Source of the DNA: Pseudomonadota bacterium
GTDB taxonomy: Bacteria > Pseudomonadota > Alphaproteobacteria > Rhizobiales > Hyphomicrobiaceae
Assembly: GCA_003242645.1 (NCBI GenBank)
Contig: QGVC01000019.1
Coordinates: 1-19,701, forward strand
Direction: 5' to 3'
Length of the DNA stretch: 19,701 nt
The position numbers and the translations under genes were made by a program. Below the pieces are notes generated by a model that made no database searches, was not told the DNA's origin, and saw nothing but the letters and a program-made list of their open reading frames with translations. Positions within the stretch are counted from its first letter, which is position 1. Every line of letters begins with the position of its first letter. Positions 7,122 through 13,233 of the stretch are shown here, piece after piece.

Positions 7122-7865
7122 ATGAGGAGGCTACTCGTCCTCTTATCGATCTCGACCCTGGTTGCGACTTTCACTGGCGTTAACGCGCAAGGCCTGTTCG
7201 GGTTCCGCCTCCTGAAGCTCGATGGCGAGTATGTCGTCTGGCCCGCATGGCAAGGTGAACCCAAGGTCACCCATGTGACCTACGCCTATGTCCGAGCCAG
7301 AACGGAGACCCCCGGCGCAATTAACTGCCGTTCAATCGGGCCGATCGATCCCATCCTCGAGAAATCGAACCTCGATTGGAACGACTTCCGCAACGAAGTA
7401 CGTGCCGCCTTCGATATGTGGGAGTCCGTTGCCAACATTCGGTTCATCGAGATCGATGACCCGAGCCGCGCTGGCATCCTCATTGGCGCCCAACTCGAAC
7501 CGTTCGGCCGCGCATTCACGAACGTTTCCTACAAGCCTGGGGATAGGGACCGGCGCGCGATCGAACGCTCGATCATCTGCCTCAATCCCGAGCAGCGGTG
7601 GAAGATCGGCTTCGATGGCAACCTGGATGTCTATGACATCCGGTACACCGCCGCCCATGAGATCGGCCATGCTATCGGGCTCGACCATCCGGAGTCGGGC
7701 GGTCAGCTGATGCACTTCAAGTACCAGGAGAAGTTCCGCACCCTGCAGCCGGGGGACATCGAGGGTGCCGTTCTCCTCTACGGCCTGCGCAAGCGGCCCT
7801 CGGACGTTCATCCCGAGCCGCGTGTGCACTCGGCTTCGGCCACGAGCGCTGCAGTCCGCGAATAG
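7122..7865 (+). CDS. Secreted matrixin-like zinc metalloprotease
   Basis: This 247-residue protein carries a Sec signal peptide (MRRLLVLLSI, then a hydrophobic core, likely cut after VNA near residue 22). The catalytic zinc motif is HEIGHAIGLDHP (H179, E180, H183, H189), an exact HExxHxxGxxH, with the Met-turn at LMHF (M197). This places it in the M10A matrixin/metzincin group. The upstream AAFDMWESVANIRFIEID segment (96-112) is the typical matrixin helix and strand (W, then F.E). There is no PRCGxPD cysteine-switch propeptide; cysteines are only C69 and C153, probably a disulfide. A GGGGGA precedes the start. The product should act outside the cytoplasm on an unknown protein target. The gene stands alone between leuB and the decarboxylase pair, with no inhibitor or dedicated secretion gene beside it. 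Confidence 0.9.
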   Translation: MRRLLVLLSISTLVATFTGVNAQGLFGFRLLKLDGEYVVWPAWQGEPKVTHVTYAYVRARTETPGAINCRSIGPIDPILEKSNLDWNDFRNEVRAAFDMWESVANIRFIEIDDPSRAGILIGAQLEPFGRAFTNVSYKPGDRDRRAIERSIICLNPEQRWKIGFDGNLDVYDIRYTAAHEIGHAIGLDHPESGGQLMHFKYQEKFRTLQPGDIEGAVLLYGLRKRPSDVHPEPRVHSASATSAAVRE

Positions 7866-7892
7866 TTGCCGCTCGCCAGCGGGTCTTGACCC

Positions 7893-7926
7893 GGAGAGGC
7901 GTGGATGAGCTAATCCATACCTCTCC
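7893..7926 (+). terminator. Interrupted hairpin between the protease and decarboxylase genes
   Basis: GGAGAGG (7893-7899) pairs with CCTCTCC (7920-7926), and an inner TGGAT (7902-7906) pairs with ATCCA (7913-7917), leaving a 2x2 internal loop and a 6-nt loop. It lies 27 bp after the protease stop and 32 bp before the next start codon. There is no T-tract, so it may be a weak terminator, a processing site, or a leader structure of the decarboxylase mRNA. Confidence 0.5.
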
Positions 7927-7958
7927 GCTTCTAGTTGCCCCTGCAGAGCGTTTGTCAC

Positions 7959-8483
7959 ATGGCTTCTTCCGAACACTGGTCGGCGGATGTCTTTCGCGAG
8001 ATGAAGGCGCGAAACATCCGTACCGTTTGCACCATTCCCGACGGGGGACTCACGCAGCTCCTCAATATGGTGAAGGCCGATCCGGCCCACCGGCTCATAA
8101 CGCTCACGACCGAGGAGGAAGGCATCGGCATCGCCACCGGCTGCTGGCTCGGCGGCGAGCGAGCCATGGTCGCCATGCAATCCTCGGGCGTCGGAAACTG
8201 CATCAACGCTCTTGGGCTTCCCGCCGCATTCCGGGCGCCTTGCCTGATGCTGGTGACCATGCGCGGCCAGTGGGGCGAGTTCAATCCATGGCAGGTGCCG
8301 ATGGGCCAGGGCGCGCGCCCGGCGCTGGAAGCGATGGGGGTTAAGTGCTTTCCGGTCGACAAGGCGGATGAGGTTGGCGAGACCTTTGCGGCAGCCGCCG
8401 ACCTTGCCTTCCACGGGCGGCTCTCCGCGGCCGTTCTCGTCAGCCAGCGTGTAATCGGCGCTAAGGGGTTCGGACAGAAATGA
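7959..8483 (+). CDS. ThDP-dependent decarboxylase, alpha (PYR-domain) subunit, ComD-like
   Basis: This 174-residue protein is the pyrimidine-binding half of a split thiamine-diphosphate enzyme, like sulfopyruvate decarboxylase ComD or the N-terminal third of phosphonopyruvate decarboxylase. The key segment is TTEEEGIGIATGCWLGG (50-66), which holds the Glu that activates ThDP (one of E52-E54), followed by AMQSSGVGNCINAL (72-85), the family Q-S-G-x-G-N-x-x-N element. MRGQWGEFNPWQVPMG (101-116) matches the loop before the trimer/dimer interface. I chose the ATG at 7959, giving MASSEHW; an in-frame ATG eight codons earlier lacks extra support, and no strong Shine-Dalgarno site is seen for either. 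Its stop overlaps the start of the beta gene (ATGA). The substrate would be a 2-oxoacid with a C3 substituent, but which one is unknown. Confidence 0.87.
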   Translation: MASSEHWSADVFREMKARNIRTVCTIPDGGLTQLLNMVKADPAHRLITLTTEEEGIGIATGCWLGGERAMVAMQSSGVGNCINALGLPAAFRAPCLMLVTMRGQWGEFNPWQVPMGQGARPALEAMGVKCFPVDKADEVGETFAAAADLAFHGRLSAAVLVSQRVIGAKGFGQK

Positions 8484-9088
8484 GCACGGACGCTACCGCT
8501 GCATCCGGATCGAACAAGATCCAGCGCCGCCCCTTCGTCGCCGAGTTGCTGAAGCGCCGCGGCAATACACTCGTCATTCCCGGCCTCGGCAGCCCGACGT
8601 GGGACTGCTTCGCCGCAGGCGACAGCCCTGAGTATCTTTACTCCTGGGGTGGCATGGGCCTCGCGGTGCCGACGGCCCTTGGCGTCGCGCTCGCGCAGCC
8701 CTCGCGCCGCGTGCTGGCTATCACAGGCGATGGCGAGATGCTTATGGGGATCGGCTCCCTTGGCGTCGTTGCCGACCAAAATCCGCAGAACCTCACCATC
8801 CTCGTGCTCGACAACGAGCATTTCGGCGAAACCGGCCGCCAGTCCGGCCTCACCGGCAACAAAGTCGACCTCTGCGCCGTGGCTCGCGGATTTGGCATCG
8901 AGCGCACGATGCTGGTGACGGAGCAAGGGAAGGTCGACGAGCTGGCCGAGTTCCTTTTCCACGGCCCAGGCCCCGCATTCGCCGTGGCAAAGATCGCGCT
9001 GTCCGAGGACCCCTGGCGCCTTCCCGAAAAGGACGGCGGCACCATCGCTCACCGGTTCAGGGTGGCGTTGGGATTAGAAAATCCGTAG
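8480..9088 (+). CDS. ThDP-dependent decarboxylase, beta (PP-domain) subunit, ComE-like
   Basis: This 202-residue protein is the diphosphate-binding half of the split enzyme. It contains the ThDP/Mg motif from GDG at 83-85 (ITGDGEMLMGIGSL) to DN at 111-112 (LVLDNEHFGETG). SWGGMGLAVPTALGVALAQP (55-74) is the usual strand-helix before it, and the DNEHFGETGRQSG region resembles the LDN..YG.TG.Q pattern of sulfopyruvate and phosphonopyruvate decarboxylases. The first 15 residues are polar and variable. Translational coupling through the ATGA overlap supports an alpha-beta complex. None of the genes that normally reveal a sulfonate or phosphonate route (Xsc, sulfolactate dehydrogenase, PEP mutase, transaminase) lies in the window. 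The convergent aldehyde dehydrogenase could oxidise an aldehyde product, but that link is inference. Confidence 0.88.
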   Translation: MSTDATAASGSNKIQRRPFVAELLKRRGNTLVIPGLGSPTWDCFAAGDSPEYLYSWGGMGLAVPTALGVALAQPSRRVLAITGDGEMLMGIGSLGVVADQNPQNLTILVLDNEHFGETGRQSGLTGNKVDLCAVARGFGIERTMLVTEQGKVDELAEFLFHGPGPAFAVAKIALSEDPWRLPEKDGGTIAHRFRVALGLENP

Positions 9089-9148
9089 ACGGATCGAATT
9101 TCGCCTCGTCGGGCAGGCGGCAAGATTTCAGCTCGCATTTCCCAGAAA

Positions 9149-9184
9149 ATGCTGAGGCAGGCCCATTGGACCTGCCTCTTGCAT
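9149..9184. terminator. Bidirectional terminator between convergent genes
   Basis: GAGGCAGG (9154-9161) and CCTGCCTC (9171-9178) form an 8-bp stem with a 9-nt loop, flanked by ATGC (9149-9152) and GCAT (9181-9184), which also pair. Short T-rich runs lie outside in both directions (TTTCC after it on the plus strand; CATTTTC after it on the minus strand). It sits between the 3' ends of the decarboxylase beta and aldehyde dehydrogenase genes. Confidence 0.8.
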
Positions 9185-9207
9185 TTCCTACGCGGCTAAT
9201 CCGCGTC

Positions 9208-10638
9208 TTACCCCATATAGCTCACAAACTTCGGCTGCATGTAAACGAGCAAGCCCTCGGTGCCGCCCTCGTGGCCGAAGCCGGAGTCCTTGATGCCGCC
9301 GAACGGCGTCTCGGGCAGCGCAAGGCCGTGGTGGTTGATGGTGACCATGCCGCTCTCGAGCGCGTCCGCAATCTGCGTGGCAATTTTGCCGTTCCGCGTG
9401 AAGGCGTAGCTGGCAAGGCCGTAGGGCAGCTTGTTGGCCCGCGGCAGGACCTCCTCCGTATCCTTGAAGCGCAGCATTACGGCGACCGGGCCGAACGGCT
9501 CCTCGTTCATGATGCGGGCATTGTCGGGCACGTCGGTCAGCACGGTCGGCTCGAAGAAGTTGCCCTGGTTGCCGATGCGTTTGCCCCCGGTGGCCACCTT
9601 GGCGCCTTTCTCCACCGCATCCTGCACGAACTGCTCGATGGCGTTCACGCGCCGCGCGTTGGCAAGCGGGCCCATCTTGCTCGTGGGGTCCATACCGTCG
9701 CCGACCTTGATGTCCTTGGCGAGGTCTGTGAACTGCGCCACGAACTTGTCGTAGATCTTCTCCTGCAGGAAGAAGCGCGTTGGCGAGATGCAGACCTGGC
9801 CGGCGTTGCGGTACTTCATCGCCACCATCAGCTTGGCCACGTGGTCCACATCCACGTCGTCGTAGACGAGCACAGGCGCATGGCCGCCGAGCTCCATGGT
9901 GGCCCGCTTCATGTGGCTCGCCGCAAGCGCGTTGAGGTGCTTGCCGACGGGCACCGAGCCGGTGAACGAGATCTTGCGAATGATCGGCGACGGGATGAGG
10001 TACTCGGAGATTTCCGCCGGGGTGCCATAGACCAGGTTGATGACACCCGGCGGAACGCCCGCGTCATGGAAGCAGCGCACCAAGCCGAGTGGTGAGCCCG
10101 GCGTCTCCTCAGGGCACTTGATGATGATCGAGCAGCCCGCGGCCAGCGCCGCCGCAATCTTGCGCACGGCCTGCGTCACCGGGAAGTTCCACGGCGCGAA
10201 GCCCGCTACTGGCCCCACCGGCTCCATGATGACCATGTTGCGCACGCCCTCGGCGCGAGCCGGAATGATGCGGCCGTAGGCGCGGCGGCCTTCCTCGGCG
10301 AACCAGTCGATGATGTCGGCCGCGCCCTGAACCTCAAGCCGCGCCTCGAGCAGGATCTTGCCCTGCTCCTGCGTGAGCACCTTGGCGATGTCCTCCGTCC
10401 GCTCACGAACGAGATCGGCAGCCTTGCGGAGGATCTTCGCCCTTTCGTAAGCCGATACGCGCTTCCACTCCTTGAAGCCCTTGTCGGCCGCGGCCAGCGC
10501 CGCATCGAGCTCGGCCTTCTTGGCGTGCGGTAGCTTGGCGAGAACGGCGTCATTCGCCGGATTGATGACGTCGGATGTGACGCCGCTGCTACCCGAGGTG
10601 AACTTGCCGTCGATGTAGAGGCTGAGATTCTCGTACAT
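9208..10638 (-). CDS. NAD(P)-dependent aldehyde dehydrogenase (succinate-semialdehyde dehydrogenase-like)
   Basis: This 476-residue protein is a full-length aldehyde dehydrogenase of the succinate-semialdehyde dehydrogenase-like group and oxidises an aldehyde to a carboxylate in the cytosol. Visible elements are PWNFP (149-153, with N151), K174 in IIKCPEETP, ISFTGS (224-229), the general base E249 in MELGGHAP, the nucleophile C283 in NAGQVCISPTRF, EEPFGPV near 377, and the C-terminal PETPFGGIKDSG.G.EGG that is common in this group. IKCPEETP has a Cys where many members have Pro or Ala (KP.E), a minor variation. A GGAAAGAG lies before the ATG. It follows the Old Yellow Enzyme gene on the same strand by 113 bp and converges on the decarboxylase genes across a terminator. 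The real aldehyde could be succinate semialdehyde, a sulfo-aldehyde or another short polar aldehyde. Confidence 0.93.
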   Translation of the reverse strand: MYENLSLYIDGKFTSGSSGVTSDVINPANDAVLAKLPHAKKAELDAALAAADKGFKEWKRVSAYERAKILRKAADLVRERTEDIAKVLTQEQGKILLEARLEVQGAADIIDWFAEEGRRAYGRIIPARAEGVRNMVIMEPVGPVAGFAPWNFPVTQAVRKIAAALAAGCSIIIKCPEETPGSPLGLVRCFHDAGVPPGVINLVYGTPAEISEYLIPSPIIRKISFTGSVPVGKHLNALAASHMKRATMELGGHAPVLVYDDVDVDHVAKLMVAMKYRNAGQVCISPTRFFLQEKIYDKFVAQFTDLAKDIKVGDGMDPTSKMGPLANARRVNAIEQFVQDAVEKGAKVATGGKRIGNQGNFFEPTVLTDVPDNARIMNEEPFGPVAVMLRFKDTEEVLPRANKLPYGLASYAFTRNGKIATQIADALESGMVTINHHGLALPETPFGGIKDSGFGHEGGTEGLLVYMQPKFVSYMG

Positions 10639-10674
10639 GAGTGCTCTTTCCAGTGTTCAATTACGCCCCGTGCA

Positions 10675-10744
10675 GGAAGCTCGCGCCTCTGCCAGCCTTT
10701 AGTTCATCCCGACTCTCTTAGGGCATGAGCTTCCGCTACTGTCG
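10675..10744. repeat. Widely spaced inverted repeat between the OYE and aldehyde dehydrogenase genes
   Basis: GGAAGCTC (10675-10682) and GAGCTTCC (10737-10744) are perfect 8-bp inverted copies separated by 54 nt, inside the 113-bp gap upstream of the aldehyde dehydrogenase. It could form a long-loop mRNA structure or two half-sites for a regulator. A chance occurrence is possible. Confidence 0.35.
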
Positions 10745-10751
10745 TGTTGCA

Positions 10752-11867
10752 TCAGGCTGACGCCGCGTACTGTTTAGCAGGCGGCCATACCTGAGGTCCA
10801 ACCCGCAGGTATTGGCTCGGCAGCCTCGGCTCGGCGCCGAGCTTGTAGGCTGCGTGCCAAGCCCAGTGGGGGTTGTCTAGGAAAGCGCGGGCAATCGCGA
10901 CGAAATCGGCCTTACCCTCGGCGATGATGCTCTCCGCCTGCCGAGCTTCAGTGATCATGCCGACGGTCATCACGGGGATGCCGACGGCCTTCTTGATCTG
11001 CTCAGCGAAGGGAACCTGATAGCCCGGGCCGACCGGAACGCGCGCATTCGGATCGTTGCCGCCAGAAGAAACGTCGATGAAATCGCAGCCTAAGTCTTTG
11101 AGCCGCTTAGCGAGCTCGATGGAGTCCTCAATCGACCAGCCGCCATCGACCCACTCCACCGCGGAGATGCGCATCCCGAGTGGCTTCTGCCGCGGCCATA
11201 CCGCGCGCACCGCTTTGAAGACCTCAAGCGCGAACCGCATACGGTTCTCGATGCTGCCACCCCATTCGTCCTCCCGCTTGTTCGAAAGCGGCGAGAGGAA
11301 CTCGTTGATGAGATAGCCGTGAGCGCCGTGCAGCTCGATCAAATCGAGGCCAATCCTGTCCGCCCGGCGCGCGGCCGCAGCGAAGGCTTCGATCAGCTCC
11401 TCGATCTCCTGCGGGGTTAAAGCCTTCGGCACATGCCAACCCTGATTGAACGGGATGGCCGAGGGAGCCTTGGTCTGCCACGCGCCCTCTTTCAGCGGGC
11501 CGCCGGGAGGAGTGCCTTCCCAAGGCCGATGTGTCGAGGCTTTGCGTCCCGCATGCCCAAGCTGAATGCCGATCTTCGCGGAGCCGTACTTGCGGCAGGC
11601 ATCAACCACCCGCCTCAGGGCCTGCTCGTTCTCGTCTGAGTAGAGGCCCAGGCACCCTGGCGTGATCCGGCCCGCTGGCTCAACGCCGGTGGCCTCGATG
11701 ATAAGCAGACCGGCCCCCGAATTCGATAGCATCCCGAGATGCATCATGTGCCAGTCGGTGGCGGAGCCGTCGATTGCCGAGTACTGGCACATGGGGGAGA
11801 CGACGATGCGGTTAGGAAGATCAAGGCCGTTCAGGCGCGCAGGAGAGAACAAGGCGCTGTTCGACAT
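10752..11867 (-). CDS. Old Yellow Enzyme family NADH:flavin oxidoreductase (YqjM/XenA-like)
   Basis: This 371-residue FMN enzyme reduces activated C=C bonds of alpha,beta-unsaturated carbonyls or nitro compounds with NAD(P)H. It belongs to the thermophilic-like YqjM/XenA class: PMCQYSA supplies C27 and Y29, and ELHGAHGYLINEFLSP supplies H180, H183 and Y185, the class-typical catalytic set. GIQLGHAGRKAS (100-111) and SPLSNKREDEWGGSIENRMRF (192-212) are further family blocks, and the C-terminus holds the FMN phosphate-binding VGMITEA and FVAIARAFLDNP. The ATG at 11867 gives MSNSALFSPARLNGL, a standard OYE N-terminus; the longer frame to 11939 would run over the predicted promoter. It is divergent from iclR and may be co-transcribed with the downstream aldehyde dehydrogenase. 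Confidence 0.95.
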   Translation of the reverse strand: MSNSALFSPARLNGLDLPNRIVVSPMCQYSAIDGSATDWHMMHLGMLSNSGAGLLIIEATGVEPAGRITPGCLGLYSDENEQALRRVVDACRKYGSAKIGIQLGHAGRKASTHRPWEGTPPGGPLKEGAWQTKAPSAIPFNQGWHVPKALTPQEIEELIEAFAAAARRADRIGLDLIELHGAHGYLINEFLSPLSNKREDEWGGSIENRMRFALEVFKAVRAVWPRQKPLGMRISAVEWVDGGWSIEDSIELAKRLKDLGCDFIDVSSGGNDPNARVPVGPGYQVPFAEQIKKAVGIPVMTVGMITEARQAESIIAEGKADFVAIARAFLDNPHWAWHAAYKLGAEPRLPSQYLRVGPQVWPPAKQYAASA

Positions 11868-11910
11868 GTGAGGGATCCTAAGCTTGGGAAGGAGAGACTG
11901 GGTCGCGCGG

Positions 11911-11939
11911 AACGTAAAGCTTGATGTTCGGGGGATCAA
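11911..11939 (-). promoter_or_regulatory. Predicted sigma70-type promoter of the OYE gene
   Basis: On the minus strand, TTGATC (11939-11934) and TACGTT (11916-11911) are spaced by exactly 17 nt and end 43 nt before the start codon. TTGATC matches four of six positions of TTGACA, and TACGTT keeps the key T, A and final T of TATAAT. This is pattern matching only. Confidence 0.45.
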
Positions 11940-11940
11940 G
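11920..11940. promoter_or_regulatory. 21-bp inverted repeat overlapping the OYE promoter; candidate IclR operator
   Basis: CTTGAT (11920-11925) and ATCAAG (11935-11940) are perfect inverted 6-bp arms around a 9-nt centre. The element covers the predicted -35 box and spacer of the OYE promoter and lies about 225 bp upstream of the divergent iclR. IclR-family regulators commonly bind palindromes in the divergent region next to their own gene. Confidence 0.4.
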
Positions 11941-12072
11941 ATTCGGGAACTAAATTGTGATGACCTCCAGAATGTCTAGGCGCGAACAGCGGATGTGAGG
12001 CGGCGCAATGAAGAATGATGTATTCCGTTAGACTGTATGCATCCGAACCTAGTGGAAGCCAAGCCCTGCCCG

Positions 12073-12091
12073 GTCAGGACTTACGCCTGAC
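12073..12091. promoter_or_regulatory. Short inverted repeat upstream of iclR
   Basis: GTCAGG (12073-12078) and CCTGAC (12086-12091) flank a 7-nt spacer, 73 nt before the iclR start. It is a possible autoregulatory operator. No convincing -35/-10 pair was found beside it, and 6-bp arms are weak evidence. Confidence 0.3.
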
Positions 12092-12164
12092 GTTCGCTCA
12101 GTCGCGTTGATTGCATACCGTTCCCGCCGCATAGTTCGCCAAGTAGCAGACAAAGGCTCCTATC

Positions 12165-13019
12165 ATGACCGAGAGCACCGATACCAGCCTGCGCGGAGCG
12201 TCGACCGAGCGCGACAGTAAAGCTTCGGGGCGCGCGGCATCGAGCGCTGCGGCGCAGCTGGGCGCCATGGGAAAAGCCTTCGCAATCCTCGAGGCTGTCG
12301 CCTCCGCCAAGCGGCCGATAACGATGGCCGAGCTCGTCCGCGTCTGCGGGCTCACAAAGCCGACGGCCCATCGCATTACGACCATGCTGGTGGAGATGGG
12401 CTTTCTCGAGAAGGAGCCGCTGAAGCGGGGCCTGATCGAGGGACCGCGAATGATTTCGCTGGCTCTCACTACCCTGGGGGCTGCCGCTCCGCGAAGCCTC
12501 CGACACGCTGTGCTCCGCTCGGTTTCCGAGAAAACTGGCGAGACATGCAACTTCGGTGTTCTCGTGGGCTCGGAGGTGGTCTACCTCGACCGCGTGGAGT
12601 CGAAATGGCCGCTCGCGTTGCGGTTCGAGGCGGGAAGCCGGGTGCCCGCGCACTGCACCGCAATCGGCAAGCTCCTGCTGGCACTGCTACCCGCTCACGA
12701 ACGCGCCGCGGTAATCGCGAGCATGCCACTTACACCTTTTACAAGCCGGACGATCACCGATCCCGCCAAGCTGGCCGAGGCGCTGGAGCGCATCAACCGG
12801 ACGCGAATTGGGATCGACGATCAGGAATTCATCGACGGCGTCGTCTGTGTATCGGTCCCGGTCATCACGGCATCGGGGCAGGTAGTCGGGGGCATTGCAG
12901 TCTCTGCCCCGGAATCCCGCGTTTCGCTGCAAGACGCCCTTTCGTTCGTGCCGATTATGCACGAGGCGGCGAAACAACTCGCCGCGACGTACTCGCCGGG
13001 CATGAGCGGCGGGAATTAG
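12165..13019 (+). CDS. IclR-family transcriptional regulator
   Basis: This 284-residue DNA-binding regulator begins with a polar, probably disordered stretch (1-32). The winged helix-turn-helix covers about 35-100 (AFAILEAVASAKRPITMAELVRVCGLTKPTAHR shows the two HTH helices, followed by LVEMGFLE). The effector-binding GAF-like domain runs from about 105 to 275, with TGETCNFGVLVGSEVVYLDRVES, PAHCTAIGKLLLA and the late GIDDQEFIDGVVCVSVPV block, all typical of IclR. AAAGG lies 8 nt before the ATG. It is divergent from the OYE gene and therefore likely controls the OYE/aldehyde dehydrogenase pair, and perhaps the adjacent decarboxylase genes. IclR members in such contexts usually sense an organic acid or aromatic intermediate; the ligand is unknown. 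Confidence 0.93.
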   Translation: MTESTDTSLRGASTERDSKASGRAASSAAAQLGAMGKAFAILEAVASAKRPITMAELVRVCGLTKPTAHRITTMLVEMGFLEKEPLKRGLIEGPRMISLALTTLGAAAPRSLRHAVLRSVSEKTGETCNFGVLVGSEVVYLDRVESKWPLALRFEAGSRVPAHCTAIGKLLLALLPAHERAAVIASMPLTPFTSRTITDPAKLAEALERINRTRIGIDDQEFIDGVVCVSVPVITASGQVVGGIAVSAPESRVSLQDALSFVPIMHEAAKQLAATYSPGMSGGN

Positions 13020-13023
13020 CTAG

Positions 13024-13191
13024 CGGTGTCTGTATTTTGGCCTCCAGCTTCTCGGCCTAGTGCTGATCATCATCGTCCCTGAGATTGCGCTCTGGCTGCC
13101 TCAGGTGAGGTACGGCGACTGGCGTTCATGTGAGCAGACCACTCGCGTACACGTTGTCCAGCAATGGGACATTGAGCTGACGTTGGTATAA
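13024..13191 (+). pseudogene. Fragment resembling the C-terminus of a TRAP-transporter large permease (DctM-like)
   Basis: Immediately after iclR, the frame beginning at 13024 reads a hydrophobic segment (YFGLQLLGLVLIIIVPEI, then ALWLP) and then polar sequence to a TAA at 13189. The 'large hydrophobic helix, then P.(I/L)ALWLP' ending is the form I know from the last membrane helix of TRAP-family DctM permeases. It has no start codon, is closed upstream by a TAG at 13021, and lacks some 400 residues of a permease. I read it as a leftover after deletion of a transporter gene next to the regulator. The similarity rests on about 25 residues, so it could be accidental. Confidence 0.45.
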
Positions 13192-13233
13192 TTGTTTTCG
13201 GCAGGCTGACGTAGGACTGTTCCGGAACCGGGG

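Noticed and set aside
7332..8414. 360-codon open frame on the minus strand
   Set aside because: It runs antisense to both the matrixin and the decarboxylase alpha genes, has biased composition typical of a shadow frame in GC-rich DNA, and shows no domain.
7955..9052. 365-codon open frame on the minus strand
   Set aside because: It is antisense to the two ThDP-enzyme genes, which carry clear catalytic motifs; the frame itself has none.
9166..10095. 309-codon open frame on the plus strand, rich in His, Val, Arg and Leu
   Set aside because: It is the mirror of the aldehyde dehydrogenase gene; the composition reflects codon bias of the other strand.
13172..13192. TTGAGC plus TATAAT as a promoter for the TonB gene
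   Set aside because: The -10 box is perfect, but only 9 nt separate it from TTGAGC, and no -35 lies at 16-18 nt, so I do not call a promoter.
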